In this document: piece after piece, positions 34,971 through 43,361 of the stretch
How positions within the stretch are numbered: position 1 is the stretch's first letter
Layout of the letters: each line of letters starts with the position of its first letter
From: JBBQUN01 sp963698395
GTDB lineage: Bacteria; Actinomycetota; Acidimicrobiia; Acidimicrobiales; SZUA-35
Direction of reading: 5' to 3'
Length of the DNA stretch: 64,000 bases
Assembly (NCBI GenBank): GCA_963698395.1
Contig: CAVOQQ010000008.1
Location: forward strand, 1 to 64,000
The notes under the pieces: generated by a model
What the model was told of the DNA's origin: nothing
Databases searched by the model: none
What the model saw: only the letters and a program-made list of their open reading frames with translations
Made by a program: the position numbers and the translations under genes

Positions 34971-36204
34971 CGATTGCGTGCTCGCGTCCGACGGGCGGCA
35001 GCCGCAGGGTGAGGAGCCAGGTCGCACCGACGAACACGGCGGAGCCCCACAGCGCCGCTTCGATGCCGCCCTGGAGATAGAGCAGACCCGACAACAGCGT
35101 GCCGGCCAGCCGGCCGGCGGCGTTGGCGGAATAGTAGAAGCCGACGTCGAGCGAGACGTCGTCGGTGTCGGCGTAGGCGAGGATCAGGTACGAGTGGAGC
35201 GACGAGTTCGCAGCGAAGACCACGCCGTAGACGATCAAGCCGCCGACGATGGCAATGGTCTTGCCGATGTCCAGTGTGACGGCGACCGCGATGGCGGTGG
35301 CGATGGCAGCGAGGGCGAGGGACCAGACTCGAGCGGCAGCGATTTCGGATGTTCCTCTCAGCAAGGTGGGAGCGATCGACTGGACCGCGCCATAGCCGAT
35401 CACCCACGCGGCCAAGAACCCACCGACGCCTTGATGTGACCAGTCGAGCTGGTCTGCGAGAAAGACCGGAAGGGCGACGACGAACCAGATGTCTCGAGAG
35501 GCGAAGAGGAAGAACCGGGCGATCGAGAGTCGATTGATCGCGTCGGACTTCGAGAACACCGAGCGGAGTCCCGGCTTCTTCTTCGACTTGCCGATGTCGG
35601 CGTCGAGGAGGAAGAGCACCCCGGCGAGCGCCACTGCGATCAGGCCGGTGAGGCTCCACAGGGCGCCGTCGAAGCCGAGCCACGACAGCAGTGCGGCCCC
35701 GACGAAGAAGCCGACGCCCTTCAGCGCATTCTTCGAACCGGTGAGGATGGCGACCAGGCGGAAGAGGGCGCCGTCGCCGGTGCCGGCGACGAATTTCACC
35801 GCGCTCTTCGAACTCATCTTCGTCAGATCCTTGGCAACGCCGGACAGCGCCTGGGCGATCATCACGTAGGCGACCGAAACGAGGGTCGACCAACCGGGCT
35901 GGAGGAGCGTGAGCGACGACAGGGCGACGATCTGGAGCGCCAGCCCGGCCACGAGCGTGCGATTCAGGCCGGTTCGAGCGCCGACCCAGCCGCCGAGCAG
36001 GTTGGTCGCGACGCCCATGGCTTCGTAGAGCAGGAACAAGAAGGCAATGGCGACGGCGGAGTAGCCGAGGTCGTTGAAGTGGAGGAGCACCAGCATCCGC
36101 AGGGCGCCATCGGTCAGCGTGAAGGCCCAATAGCCGCCGGTGACGACGGCATAGTTCTTGATGCTCATGCTGCCTGCCGCAGCGGCTGCCTTCGTGGAGG
36201 TCAC
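34963..36204 (-). CDS. arsJ: MFS transporter ArsJ, 1-arseno-3-phosphoglycerate efflux
   Basis: This 413-residue, roughly 12-helix protein has a GTG start overlapping the GAPDH stop (GTGA). Its lone central motif LGGWVGARTGLNRTL fits MFS, and the context next to a GAPDH gene identifies ArsJ. In the known pathway, GAPDH adds arsenate to glyceraldehyde-3-phosphate and ArsJ exports the unstable product. Its stop overlaps the sulfatase end by eight bases, convergently. Confidence 0.9.
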   Translation of the reverse strand: MTSTKAAAAAGSMSIKNYAVVTGGYWAFTLTDGALRMLVLLHFNDLGYSAVAIAFLFLLYEAMGVATNLLGGWVGARTGLNRTLVAGLALQIVALSSLTLLQPGWSTLVSVAYVMIAQALSGVAKDLTKMSSKSAVKFVAGTGDGALFRLVAILTGSKNALKGVGFFVGAALLSWLGFDGALWSLTGLIAVALAGVLFLLDADIGKSKKKPGLRSVFSKSDAINRLSIARFFLFASRDIWFVVALPVFLADQLDWSHQGVGGFLAAWVIGYGAVQSIAPTLLRGTSEIAAARVWSLALAAIATAIAVAVTLDIGKTIAIVGGLIVYGVVFAANSSLHSYLILAYADTDDVSLDVGFYYSANAAGRLAGTLLSGLLYLQGGIEAALWGSAVFVGATWLLTLRLPPVGREHAIVS

Positions 36205-37202
36205 CGGCCTGCCGCCACCTTGGCGGCCAGATCACCCATGCGGAAGGCGTAGCCGTACTCGTTGTCGTACCAGACGAGCACCTTCACCATTCGGTCGTCG
36301 ATGACCATGGTGGAGGGACCGTCGACGATGCCCGACCTGGTGTCGTTGGTGAAATCGGCCGACACCAGCGGCCGGGTCTCGAAACCGAGAATGCCGGCAA
36401 GTGGCCCCTCGGCAGCCGCCCGGAGGAGCTCGTTGACCTCGTCGATCGACGTGTTGCGCTGCATCGTGAACACGGCATCGGTGAGTGAGGCATTGAGGAG
36501 CGGAACGCGAACGGCGAGGCCATTGAGCTTGCCGGTGAGCTCGGGATAGATCATCGTGATCGCCGTCGCCGACCCGGTCGAGGTGGGGATCAGAGAGTTG
36601 AGTGCCGAGCGCGCTCGACGGAGGTCCTTGTGCGGGGCGTCGACGATCACCTGGGTGTTGGTGACGTCGTGGATGGTGGTGATGCAGCCCCGTTCGATAC
36701 CGATCGATTCGTGCAGGACCTTCACCACCGGCGCGAGGCAGTTGGTGGTGCAGGATGCTGCGGTCACGATGTGGTGCACCGCTGGGTCGTAGCGGTCGTC
36801 GTTGCAGCCCATCACGATGTTGAGCACGCCGTCGCTCTTGACCGGCGCGGCGACGATGACCTTGCGAACCCCGGCGGCGAGGTAGGGATCGAGTACGTCG
36901 GTGGTGCGGAAGGCGCCGGAGCATTCGAGCACCACGTCGACGTCCCACGGGACATCGCCGGGAGCGCCGAACGAGGTGTAGCGAACGCTGCGGCCGTCGA
37001 TCGTCAGTCCATCGTCGGTCACCTCGACCGAGCCATCGAAACGTCCGTGCACAGAGTCGAACTCGAGGAGGTGGGCGGCGGTGGCCGCGTCGCCATGCAA
37101 CTCGTTGATGTGGACGAGTTCGAGCTCGGGATGCTGTTGCAGCGCTCGAACGGCGAGTCGCCCGATGCGACCGAAGCCGTTGATGCCGATTCGAGTGGTC
37201 AT
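36201..37202 (-). CDS. Glyceraldehyde-3-phosphate dehydrogenase of the ars operon
   Basis: This 333-residue protein starts at ATG 37202 after GGAGGAACGACC and overlaps the aquaporin stop (ATGA). It has the NAD-binding GINGFGRIGR, active site ASCTTNCLAP with catalytic Cys, conserved HDVTNTQ, and WYDNEYGYAFRM. The ars operon paralogue accepts arsenate in place of phosphate, making 1-arseno-3-phosphoglycerate for ArsJ. It is likely not the main glycolytic GAPDH, judging by context. Confidence 0.93.
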   Translation of the reverse strand: MTTRIGINGFGRIGRLAVRALQQHPELELVHINELHGDAATAAHLLEFDSVHGRFDGSVEVTDDGLTIDGRSVRYTSFGAPGDVPWDVDVVLECSGAFRTTDVLDPYLAAGVRKVIVAAPVKSDGVLNIVMGCNDDRYDPAVHHIVTAASCTTNCLAPVVKVLHESIGIERGCITTIHDVTNTQVIVDAPHKDLRRARSALNSLIPTSTGSATAITMIYPELTGKLNGLAVRVPLLNASLTDAVFTMQRNTSIDEVNELLRAAAEGPLAGILGFETRPLVSADFTNDTRSGIVDGPSTMVIDDRMVKVLVWYDNEYGYAFRMGDLAAKVAAGR

Positions 37203-37864
37203 GGTCGTTCCTCCGGGAACAGGTGGCGAATGAGGGTGATGGCGAGCCCGACGCCAACGAGTTGGGCAGCGATGAAGGCCGGTGCGCCGGCTGGGCCGAT
37301 GCCGGCAAAGGTGTCGGAGAACATGCGGGCGATGGTCACGGCAGGATTGGCGAAGCTGGTCGACGACGTGAAGTAGTAGGCGCCGGTGATGTAGGCGCCG
37401 ACGGCGTAGGGAATGGCATCGACCTTGTCGGAGCGGGCCATCCCGAAGATCACGAGCAGCAGGCCGAGCGTTGCCATCACCTCGGAGAAGACCAGGTTGC
37501 CTGCGGTGCGGTCGGTGGTCGACCACTCGACGAGCGGGAGGTCGAACATGGCGTTGGCGATGATGACACCGGAGACCCCACCGACCAACTGCGCCGCGAT
37601 GTAGGCCACGGTGGCACGGGTGTCTCGGCGTCCGAGCGCACGGTCGACGAGGGTCACCGCCGGATTGAAGTGGGCACCCGACACCGATCCGAACGTGAGG
37701 ATCAGGGCGACGAGGGCGCCGCCGGTGGCGATGGCGTTCTGGAGCAGCTGGAGCCCGACGTCGTCGGTGAGTCGCTCGGCCATGATGCCGGAACCGACGA
37801 CGCCGATGAGCAGGAACGCCGTGCCCAGCGCTTCGGCAGTGAGCTGGCGTGGGGTGATCGTCAC
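37199..37864 (-). CDS. Aquaporin / aquaglyceroporin (AqpS-like) of the ars operon
   Basis: This protein has 221 residues from GTG 37864; an in-frame ATG at 37921 would overlap the end of arsR. Both NPA loops are present (HFNPAV and FANPAV) with six helices. In ars operons such MIP-family proteins (AqpS) carry trivalent or methylated arsenicals out of the cell. The stop overlaps the GAPDH start. Confidence 0.87.
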   Translation of the reverse strand: MTITPRQLTAEALGTAFLLIGVVGSGIMAERLTDDVGLQLLQNAIATGGALVALILTFGSVSGAHFNPAVTLVDRALGRRDTRATVAYIAAQLVGGVSGVIIANAMFDLPLVEWSTTDRTAGNLVFSEVMATLGLLLVIFGMARSDKVDAIPYAVGAYITGAYYFTSSTSFANPAVTIARMFSDTFAGIGPAGAPAFIAAQLVGVGLAITLIRHLFPEERP

Positions 37865-37907
37865 GGTCGACGACCGGAGAACGTGGGCATGGGGGAGTGC
37901 GTCGGCG

Positions 37908-38246
37908 TCAACTGAGCGCATTCCGAAGGGAGTCGAGTCGATCTCGGCGGAGGGTGAACCATGCCCACTTCCCCCGTTGCTCGCGATCGAGCAGCCCGGC
38001 CTTGACGAGGATGGAGAGGTGGTGACTGACCGTGGGCTGCGTGCGGTCCAGGAGTGCCGGAAGGTCGCAGGCGCAGATCTCTCCGGTGGGTGACGCAGCG
38101 ATGATCGAGACCAGTCGGAGGCGGATCGGATCGGCCAGCGCCTTGAAGTGGCTGGCGAGATCATCGGCCTGCTCGGGATCGAGTACGGCATCGAGGAGCG
38201 AGGTGTCGTCGAGTGGGGGGCAGCAGGACTCATTCACGAAAAACAT
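37908..38246 (-). CDS. arsR: ArsR-family arsenic-responsive repressor
   Basis: This 112-residue winged-helix protein contains EICACDLPALLDRTQPTVSH. Cys58 and Cys60 in the ICACDL motif of the helix before recognition match As(III)-binding ArsR proteins. An N-terminal Cys8-Cys9 pair (ESCCPP) may add a third ligand. It heads the minus-strand ars operon and is divergent from the arsI-like gene, so one operator may control both. Confidence 0.93.
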   Translation of the reverse strand: MFFVNESCCPPLDDTSLLDAVLDPEQADDLASHFKALADPIRLRLVSIIAASPTGEICACDLPALLDRTQPTVSHHLSILVKAGLLDREQRGKWAWFTLRRDRLDSLRNALS

Positions 38247-38256
38247 ATTGACTTAG

Positions 38257-38297
38257 ATCGAATCGTTGTGCAACATATCGATGAACATCGAATCATT
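38257..38297. promoter_or_regulatory. Putative ArsR operator between arsR and arsI
   Basis: In the 84-base AT-rich divergent gap there is a perfect dyad TCGATG-AA-CATCGA (38278-38291) and a direct repeat ATCGAATCRTT at 38257-38267 and 38287-38297. Position and symmetry fit an ArsR operator for both directions. Confidence 0.55.
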
Positions 38298-38330
38298 CAG
38301 ATGAACAGCAACCGAACAAAGGGTTTCCCC

Positions 38331-38732
38331 ATGCGCCTCCAACTCGCTCTCAACGTCGACGATCTCGATGCGGCCATCGGCTTCTACTCCAAGATGTTCG
38401 ATACGCCACCGGCCAAGACGAAGCCGGGCTACGCCAACTTCGCCATCGAGAATCCGCCGCTGAAGCTCGTGCTGTTCGAAGCCGCCGGTGTGTCGGGTTC
38501 GATCAACCATCTCGGCGTCGAGGCCATGTCGGCCGCCGAGGTCGTGGCTGCCGAGGCCCGCCTCAGCGAGAGCGGAATCGAAACGACCGGCGTCGACGAC
38601 ACCATCTGCTGTTTCGCCGAGAAGACCGAGACCTGGCTCGAGGCTCCCGACGGCAATCGCTGGGAGTGGTACGTGAAGACCGGCGATGTCGAGCAGATGG
38701 AACACGAGGTGGTGGGCGGCTGCTGTTCGTGA
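38331..38732 (+). CDS. arsI: ArsI-like C-As lyase / cadmium-induced CadI-type VOC protein
   Basis: This 133-residue VOC protein begins MRLQLALNVDDLDAAIGFYS and contains KPGYANFAI, the vicinal cysteines Cys93-Cys94 (TICCFAE), and candidate metal ligands Gln4, His60 (NHLGVE) and Glu112 (WEWY). These match ArsI dioxygenases, which break the carbon-arsenic bond of trivalent organoarsenicals. A CysCys tail (GGCCS) closes the protein. An upstream ATG at 38301 gives ten extra residues. It is divergent from arsR and likely co-regulated. Confidence 0.88.
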   Translation: MRLQLALNVDDLDAAIGFYSKMFDTPPAKTKPGYANFAIENPPLKLVLFEAAGVSGSINHLGVEAMSAAEVVAAEARLSESGIETTGVDDTICCFAEKTETWLEAPDGNRWEWYVKTGDVEQMEHEVVGGCCS

Positions 38733-38752
38733 CGACTCAGTAGGGTCGTGCG

Positions 38753-39256
38753 ATGCCCAAACCCAAGCGCTGTCGCGCCGTCGACGCCGAGTTTGCCACC
38801 GGTGGCCCCAACACCAACACGCTGGTGCGAGCCATCGCCGCTCCTGCCGACGACCTCTTCCGATGTCTGGAGGACGGGCCGGCGTGGAAGGAGTGGCTCG
38901 GCATCGACGTGGTGTGGACCTCGAATCCGCCGCACGGTGTCGGAACCACTCGAACGGTCACCAATGGCAGGCTGGTGATCGACGAGTACTTCCTGCTCTG
39001 GGAAGCGGGGCGCCGGATGAACTTTCGTTTCGATCGTTCGACCCTGCCGGTTTCCGCGTTCGCCGAGGACTACCGCGTGGTGCCGACGGGCGACGACACC
39101 TGTGAACTGCACTGGTCGTACAGCTTCGAATGGCGCGGGTTCGCCGCTCCGTTGGCCACGCCGCTTTTTGCTCGTTTCTTCGCCCGCAACGGTCGCAAGG
39201 CGCTGGACGAGCTGGCCAACCTGATGGCGACGAGCGGCGACCGCTTCACCGGCTGA
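38753..39256 (+). CDS. SRPBCC-family (polyketide cyclase/START-like) protein
   Basis: This 167-residue protein fits the helix-grip fold: VRAIAAPADDLFRCLEDGPAWKEW at the start, a run of beta strands (VGTTRTVTNGRLVIDEYFLLWE), and a C-terminal amphipathic helix (RNGRKALDELANLMAT). Such proteins bind lipids or other hydrophobic ligands. It overlaps the next gene by one base (TGATG), so the two are translationally coupled. Confidence 0.84.
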   Translation: MPKPKRCRAVDAEFATGGPNTNTLVRAIAAPADDLFRCLEDGPAWKEWLGIDVVWTSNPPHGVGTTRTVTNGRLVIDEYFLLWEAGRRMNFRFDRSTLPVSAFAEDYRVVPTGDDTCELHWSYSFEWRGFAAPLATPLFARFFARNGRKALDELANLMATSGDRFTG

Positions 39257-40047
39257 TGGCGGTCTACCCTCCCGAACACCATCTCATCACCTCGCTGTCG
39301 ATCGACGTGCGCAAAGCCCCGGCGGGTACCGAGGGGCGCTGTGTCGTCGACCGCCGGCTCATTCGGCCCTCGCTCGGCTCGCTGGTCCCGATGGTCGACA
39401 TGATCGCCGGCAGCGCGGCAGCGGTGCATGCCGGCGGCGACTGGATGGCCACCTCGAATCTCTGGATCAGCGAGCGCTCACCACTCGACACCGATGGCGG
39501 ATCCATCGAGGTCACCAATCGGTTGCTGCGGGCGGGCAAGCGCCTCATCGTGGTCGCCTGTGACGTCTTCCAGTCCGGGCAGCCGCTCGCTTCGGCCACC
39601 GTCGAGTTCGCTCGCATCCGGCGCGAGGCCACGTCGCACGAGATCCCTCCGGCCGCCGACACCGGCGAGTGGAAGCGCTTCGGCGACGGTCCACGTCTCG
39701 ACCGATTGCTCGACGATGCCTGCGGGATCGAGATCGTCGATGCCGAACGGGGCGTGGCCCGACTCGCGCATCATGCGTTCGTGTCGAACAGCATCGGAAC
39801 GATCCAGGGAGGTGCGGCTGCCCTCCTCGCCGACGCCGGTGCCTGTGCCATGGTGGGAGTCGACGCCCGAGTCGTCGACCTTTCGTTTCGCTTCCTGGCC
39901 CAAACCGGCGAAGGTCCGGCAGAGACACGCGGCAAGGTGCTTCGTTCGGGCGATCACGGTGCGGTGATCGAGATCGAGGTGATCGACGCTGCCGACGGCA
40001 CGATCGTCGGCTGGGCGATCGCTCATGTCGAGCGTGGCTGCCCCTGA
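39256..40047 (+). CDS. Acyl-CoA thioesterase-like double-hotdog protein
   Basis: This 263-residue protein is made of two hotdog modules. The first is about 1-120 with LVPMVDMIAGSAAAVHAGGDW, the second about 140-260 with SNSIGTIQGGAAALLADAGA. The QGG stretch with a long helix is typical of PaaI/4HBT-like thioesterases. It would hydrolyse an acyl-CoA. Translational coupling to the SRPBCC gene suggests a common lipid-related task. Substrate unknown. Confidence 0.82.
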   Translation: MAVYPPEHHLITSLSIDVRKAPAGTEGRCVVDRRLIRPSLGSLVPMVDMIAGSAAAVHAGGDWMATSNLWISERSPLDTDGGSIEVTNRLLRAGKRLIVVACDVFQSGQPLASATVEFARIRREATSHEIPPAADTGEWKRFGDGPRLDRLLDDACGIEIVDAERGVARLAHHAFVSNSIGTIQGGAAALLADAGACAMVGVDARVVDLSFRFLAQTGEGPAETRGKVLRSGDHGAVIEIEVIDAADGTIVGWAIAHVERGCP

Positions 40048-40407
40048 CCGCCGAGGTGGCCGTCGCCCACGTTCGATCGGTCGGAGAGCGATGTTCACCG
40101 GCATCGGACTCGGACATCGGATCCTCCGATCAGCTGGTCGTCGGCTCGTGGTCGTCACCGGTTCGCGGTCGACGAATGTGACGATTTGGCCAGAATCGAT
40201 GGGTCGCGGATCGGCGTGACTCGCCGGTGGATAGCCTGGACATGCCAGCCGGGGTACGGCGTTGCGGACCAGCCTTTCGAGGCCGGTGAATGGGTTCGAC
40301 TCCCTCCGATGGCACCAAGGCGCGGCATCCCGCTTCCGCTCGTTTACGTCGACGGCCGGCTCTCGACCTGGCCGTCATGGTCGGGCGGACTTCCGGGCTG
40401 GCCGGTG
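40048..40407. other. 360-base gap between convergent genes with a tRNA-like fragment
   Basis: No convincing ORF is seen; a 79-codon frame at 40186 lacks a ribosome binding site and domain features. Within 40244-40317 the plus strand looks like a decayed tRNA: a T-loop GGGTTCGACTCCC, terminal CACCA and partial acceptor pairing. The anticodon arm cannot be folded. A hairpin, ACCAGCCT-TTCG-AGGCCGGT with one mismatch, lies at about 40268-40287 and may serve as a terminator. The remaining sequence shows nothing I can name. Confidence 0.35.
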
Positions 40408-41343
40408 TCAAACGGCCTCCGGTGAACGTGCGGGAACGATACGGGTGGGCAACCGGATGACGGCGGTGACCGAACCGAGCAGCACCGCGCCACCGAGCAC
40501 CTGCACGAAGGTGACCGGTTCGTCGTGGATCGGCCAGGCGAGGCCGACGGCCACCAGGTGCATCGCCAGCAGGTAGAGCGATGATCGTGCCGCCTCGAGG
40601 TAGCCGTGCAGCCAGCTCATGGCGACATGGCCGGTGACGCCGGTGACGTAGGCGATGATCACGATCCACAACCAATCGATGCCGCCGAACTGACGAAGAT
40701 CGTCGGCCCGCACCAGGAACAACGACGGCGGGATGGCGGCGACGAAGGCCCAGAGGTTGATGCCGGCCATCCATTGCACGGGATCGACATCGGAACCGGA
40801 ACGGGCGATGCGCGTGAGCACGAAGTAGACCGAGAACGTCGCCAGCGCGATCAGCGCCAGCCCGATGCCGAGTGGAGAGGCACGGACGCTCGATCCGGCA
40901 CCGAGGATGACGATGGCTGCTCCGAGGATGCCGACGGTGCTGAAGACGACGTGACGGAACGACGGCCATTCGCCGAACAGGGGACCGGCGATGAACAACA
41001 GCAATGCCGGTTGGATGGCGACGGTGGTCGACAGGACGGCGACCGACGCTTCCTGGAGGGCAGCGAAGACGAAGACCAGGTTCGTGCCGAAGGCCAGGCC
41101 GGGAAGCATGGTCGAACGGAGCAGCGTCGCGCTCACGCGCTGACCGCGAAGCCCGACGATGGCGAACAGCAGCGGGAACGAGATGCCGAACCGCACGAGG
41201 GTGCCGACCAGTGGCGGCGCCGTCACGAGCTTCGTGATCGGCGGACCGATGCCCCACACCACGACGACGTACGCCATCACGAGCAACGGATCGACGAATG
41301 GTGCCGGCACACCGGTGGTGGGGCGGGCGTCGGTCGTGGTCAC
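40408..41343 (-). CDS. EamA/DMT-family transporter
   Basis: This 311-residue protein has ten predicted helices in two EamA repeats (about 20-145 and 165-295). YVVVVWGIGPPITKLV and the second-half VTGVTGHVAMSWLHGYLEAAR are typical. Members export amino acids, nucleosides or other metabolites. No context defines the substrate. It is divergent from the SDR gene. Confidence 0.88.
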   Translation of the reverse strand: MTTTDARPTTGVPAPFVDPLLVMAYVVVVWGIGPPITKLVTAPPLVGTLVRFGISFPLLFAIVGLRGQRVSATLLRSTMLPGLAFGTNLVFVFAALQEASVAVLSTTVAIQPALLLFIAGPLFGEWPSFRHVVFSTVGILGAAIVILGAGSSVRASPLGIGLALIALATFSVYFVLTRIARSGSDVDPVQWMAGINLWAFVAAIPPSLFLVRADDLRQFGGIDWLWIVIIAYVTGVTGHVAMSWLHGYLEAARSSLYLLAMHLVAVGLAWPIHDEPVTFVQVLGGAVLLGSVTAVIRLPTRIVPARSPEAV

Positions 41344-41499
41344 CGTCGCATCCTTGCATCCTGGTGTCGAACCTTCGAACCGGGTCGGCGAAGCGGGCCG
41401 TGGCGTAGGGATCGGTTGCGCTCGACGCGCTGCTGCGGCACGCGACGATCTCGGGTGCTAGGAACAGTGGCGCAGATCGACGACAGGCAGGGGAATGAC

Positions 41500-42204
41500 A
41501 TGGAGCTGATGGGTACCAGGGCAGTGGTCTTCGGGGGTACCTCCGGCATCGGTCTGGCCACCGTGCAGCTCCTGGCGGCACGAGGTGTCGAGGTGGTCGC
41601 GATCAGCCGCACGCCAGAGCGAGCGGGTGCGCTGCCCGACGGCGTCACCACCAGGGCCTGTGACGTACTCGACGAAGAGGCCGTGGCGTCGGTCCTGGCC
41701 GAGTGCGCACCCTACGACGTGCTGATCAGTGCGGCGACCGGCGGTGACCGTGCCGTCGGGCCGTTCCTCGAGATGGATCCGGCGGGATTCCGGGGCTCCT
41801 TCGACAAGGTCTGGGGTTACGCCAACGTGGTGCGATTCGGGGCGGCCCATCTCAGCGAGCAGGGCGCGATCGTCTTGGTGAGCGGTACGCCGGCGCGAAA
41901 GATCAAGCCGGGCCTCGTCGCCATCGGCGCTGCCGGTGCTGCCGTCGAGTCGTTGGTCAGATCGGTCGCACCCGAGTTGGTTCCACGGCGGATCAACGTC
42001 GTGGCTCCCGGCACGATCGACACGCCGATGAATCCGCTCGAGGGTGAGGCGAGAGTCGAGGCCTATCGACGCTCGACGGCCAGCCACCTCATTCCTCGTC
42101 CGGGCACGCCCGATGAGGTGGCGTCTGCCATCCTGTTCTGTGTCGAGAACGACTTCGTCACCGGCACCACGGTCGATGTGGACGGCGGCTGGTTGCTGTC
42201 GTGA
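41500..42204 (+). CDS. Atypical short-chain dehydrogenase/reductase lacking catalytic Tyr and Lys
   Basis: This protein has 234 residues from ATG 41500 after AGGGGAA. The Rossmann motif GGTSGIG is intact, as are the Ser-strand IVLVSGTPA and the C-terminal PGTIDTPM and DVDGGWLL. At the place of the YxxxK motif the sequence reads GLVAIGAAGAAVESL, so neither Tyr nor Lys is present. It may bind NAD(P) without classical SDR catalysis, or use other residues. Confidence 0.86.
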   Translation: MELMGTRAVVFGGTSGIGLATVQLLAARGVEVVAISRTPERAGALPDGVTTRACDVLDEEAVASVLAECAPYDVLISAATGGDRAVGPFLEMDPAGFRGSFDKVWGYANVVRFGAAHLSEQGAIVLVSGTPARKIKPGLVAIGAAGAAVESLVRSVAPELVPRRINVVAPGTIDTPMNPLEGEARVEAYRRSTASHLIPRPGTPDEVASAILFCVENDFVTGTTVDVDGGWLLS

Positions 42205-42257
42205 TCGCGTGAAGTCGACTCGATGAAACTCGCAGCGATGACGATCTGATCGATCAG

Positions 42258-42298
42258 GGCACGACCGATCACGGAACGGCCGACCGGCACGACCGATC
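42258..42298. repeat. 13-bp direct repeat downstream of the SDR and TauE genes
   Basis: GGCACGACCGATC occurs at 42258-42270 and 42286-42298, 28 bases apart, in the 107-base convergent gap. Related GATC-rich pieces flank it. No stem of terminator quality is clear. Confidence 0.35.
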
Positions 42299-42311
42299 GG
42301 CACGCTGTCGA

Positions 42312-43178
42312 TCAGGACAGAACGGCGCCACCCGCGGTGTAGACGGCGACGAGTGCCAGCATGATGGCAAAGCTCTTGGTGAGCCGGGCGGCGTCGATCT
42401 TGTTGGCGATCCGGGAACCCACCACCACACCGGTGGTGACGGTGGCGAGGAACGGCAGCACGAGGGTCCAATCGAAGTCGAGATGTCCGACGCGCATGCC
42501 GAGTGCGATCGCCGTGTTGATCGAGATCACCACGAGCGACGTGCCGATCGCGTCTTTGGTCGAGAACCCGAGCAGCAGGGTCAGCGCCGGTACCACGGCG
42601 AAGCCGCCGCCAACGCCGAAGAGCCCGGTGAGGAGACCGACCACGCTGGCTGCGGCGACGAGTTTGGCGATCGCACGTGGTGAGAGATCGAGTGCCGGCG
42701 TCGTTTCGATCGCGACCGCCGCCTGCGTGGCGACGGCTCCATTCGTCGGTGCGGCAACCGACCCGCCGGTGGCGTCGGCCGTTGACGCTGCGAGTGGCGA
42801 GCGCGCCTGCTCGGCCTTCTTGGCGGTCCTGAGCATGCGGATCGAGACGAAGAGAATGAGTGCGGAGAAGGCCAGGAGCAGCGCCTTCTCGGGGAGCGAG
42901 CGGTTGATGAGCGTGCCGACGCGCGAGCCGACGATGCCGGCGGCACCAAAGGCCAGACCCGCCTTCAATCGCACGTAGCCGTTGCGGTAGTGGCCCCATG
43001 CCCCGATTGCCGAGGCGAGCCCGACGACCAGGAGCGAGGCCGAGGTGGCGTCTTGGGCAGCCATGCCGGCGATGAACACCAGAATCGGTACCGCGAGGGT
43101 CGAGCCACCACCACCGAGCGCACCCAGTGACAGTCCGACGCCCAAGCCGAGGATGATGGCGATGATCTCGCCGATCAT
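42312..43178 (-). CDS. TauE/SafE-family sulfite/organosulfonate exporter
   Basis: This protein has 288 residues from ATG 43178. The two halves each open with a glycine-rich helix: GVGLSLGALGGGGSTLAVP and GLLTGLFGVGGGFAVVPAL. They are separated by a cytoplasmic Ala-rich loop of about 50 residues. TauE/SafE proteins export sulfite, sulfonates or related anions. There is no ribosome binding site before ATG 43178. Instead, translation is probably coupled to a 15-codon ORF whose stop overlaps this start (ATGA). It is divergent from an SQR-like gene, which suggests removal of sulfur oxidation products. Confidence 0.9.
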   Translation of the reverse strand: MIGEIIAIILGLGVGLSLGALGGGGSTLAVPILVFIAGMAAQDATSASLLVVGLASAIGAWGHYRNGYVRLKAGLAFGAAGIVGSRVGTLINRSLPEKALLLAFSALILFVSIRMLRTAKKAEQARSPLAASTADATGGSVAAPTNGAVATQAAVAIETTPALDLSPRAIAKLVAAASVVGLLTGLFGVGGGFAVVPALTLLLGFSTKDAIGTSLVVISINTAIALGMRVGHLDFDWTLVLPFLATVTTGVVVGSRIANKIDAARLTKSFAIMLALVAVYTAGGAVLS

Positions 43179-43222
43179 GATCGATCGCCGATGCGTTCGG
43201 CCGCTGGTGTTTCGGGGCTCAT
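43175..43222 (-). CDS. 15-residue leader peptide coupled to TauE/SafE
   Basis: ATG 43222 is preceded by GGAGACGCC, a good ribosome binding site. The frame reads MSPETPAAERIGDRS and stops with TGA that overlaps the ATG of the exporter gene (ATGA). The strong site here and the lack of one before the exporter indicate that ribosomes enter at this ORF and re-initiate. It could be a regulatory leader peptide or just a loading device. There is no Cys or Met run that would suggest sulfur attenuation. Confidence 0.55.
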   Translation of the reverse strand: MSPETPAAERIGDRS

Positions 43223-43234
43223 GGCGTCTCCTTT

Positions 43235-43297
43235 GTACGTACTTTTGACAGAATAGCAGCCAAACGCTTGACCGGCAGTCCGAATGACCGTACTTTT
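43235..43297. promoter_or_regulatory. Divergent promoter region of the TauE/SQR pair with repeated GTACTTTT
   Basis: GTACGTAC (43235-43242) is a palindrome, and GTACTTTT occurs at 43239-43246 and 43290-43297. The region is AT-richer than its surroundings and lies between divergent sulfur-related genes. The boxes may bind a shared regulator. Confidence 0.4.
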
Positions 43298-43361
43298 CTT
43301 CTCCGCGGGTCGTTGTGCCCGCCGTCACAGTACCCGCGCGAACGTCTTCGAGGAACAAATC

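Noticed and set aside
35349..38093. Open plus-strand frames across the arsenic island
   Set aside because: All are antisense to overlapping, motif-complete ars genes.
40186..40425. 79-codon ORF in the 40 kb gap
   Set aside because: No ribosome binding site, no domain features, and it overlaps the EamA gene end.
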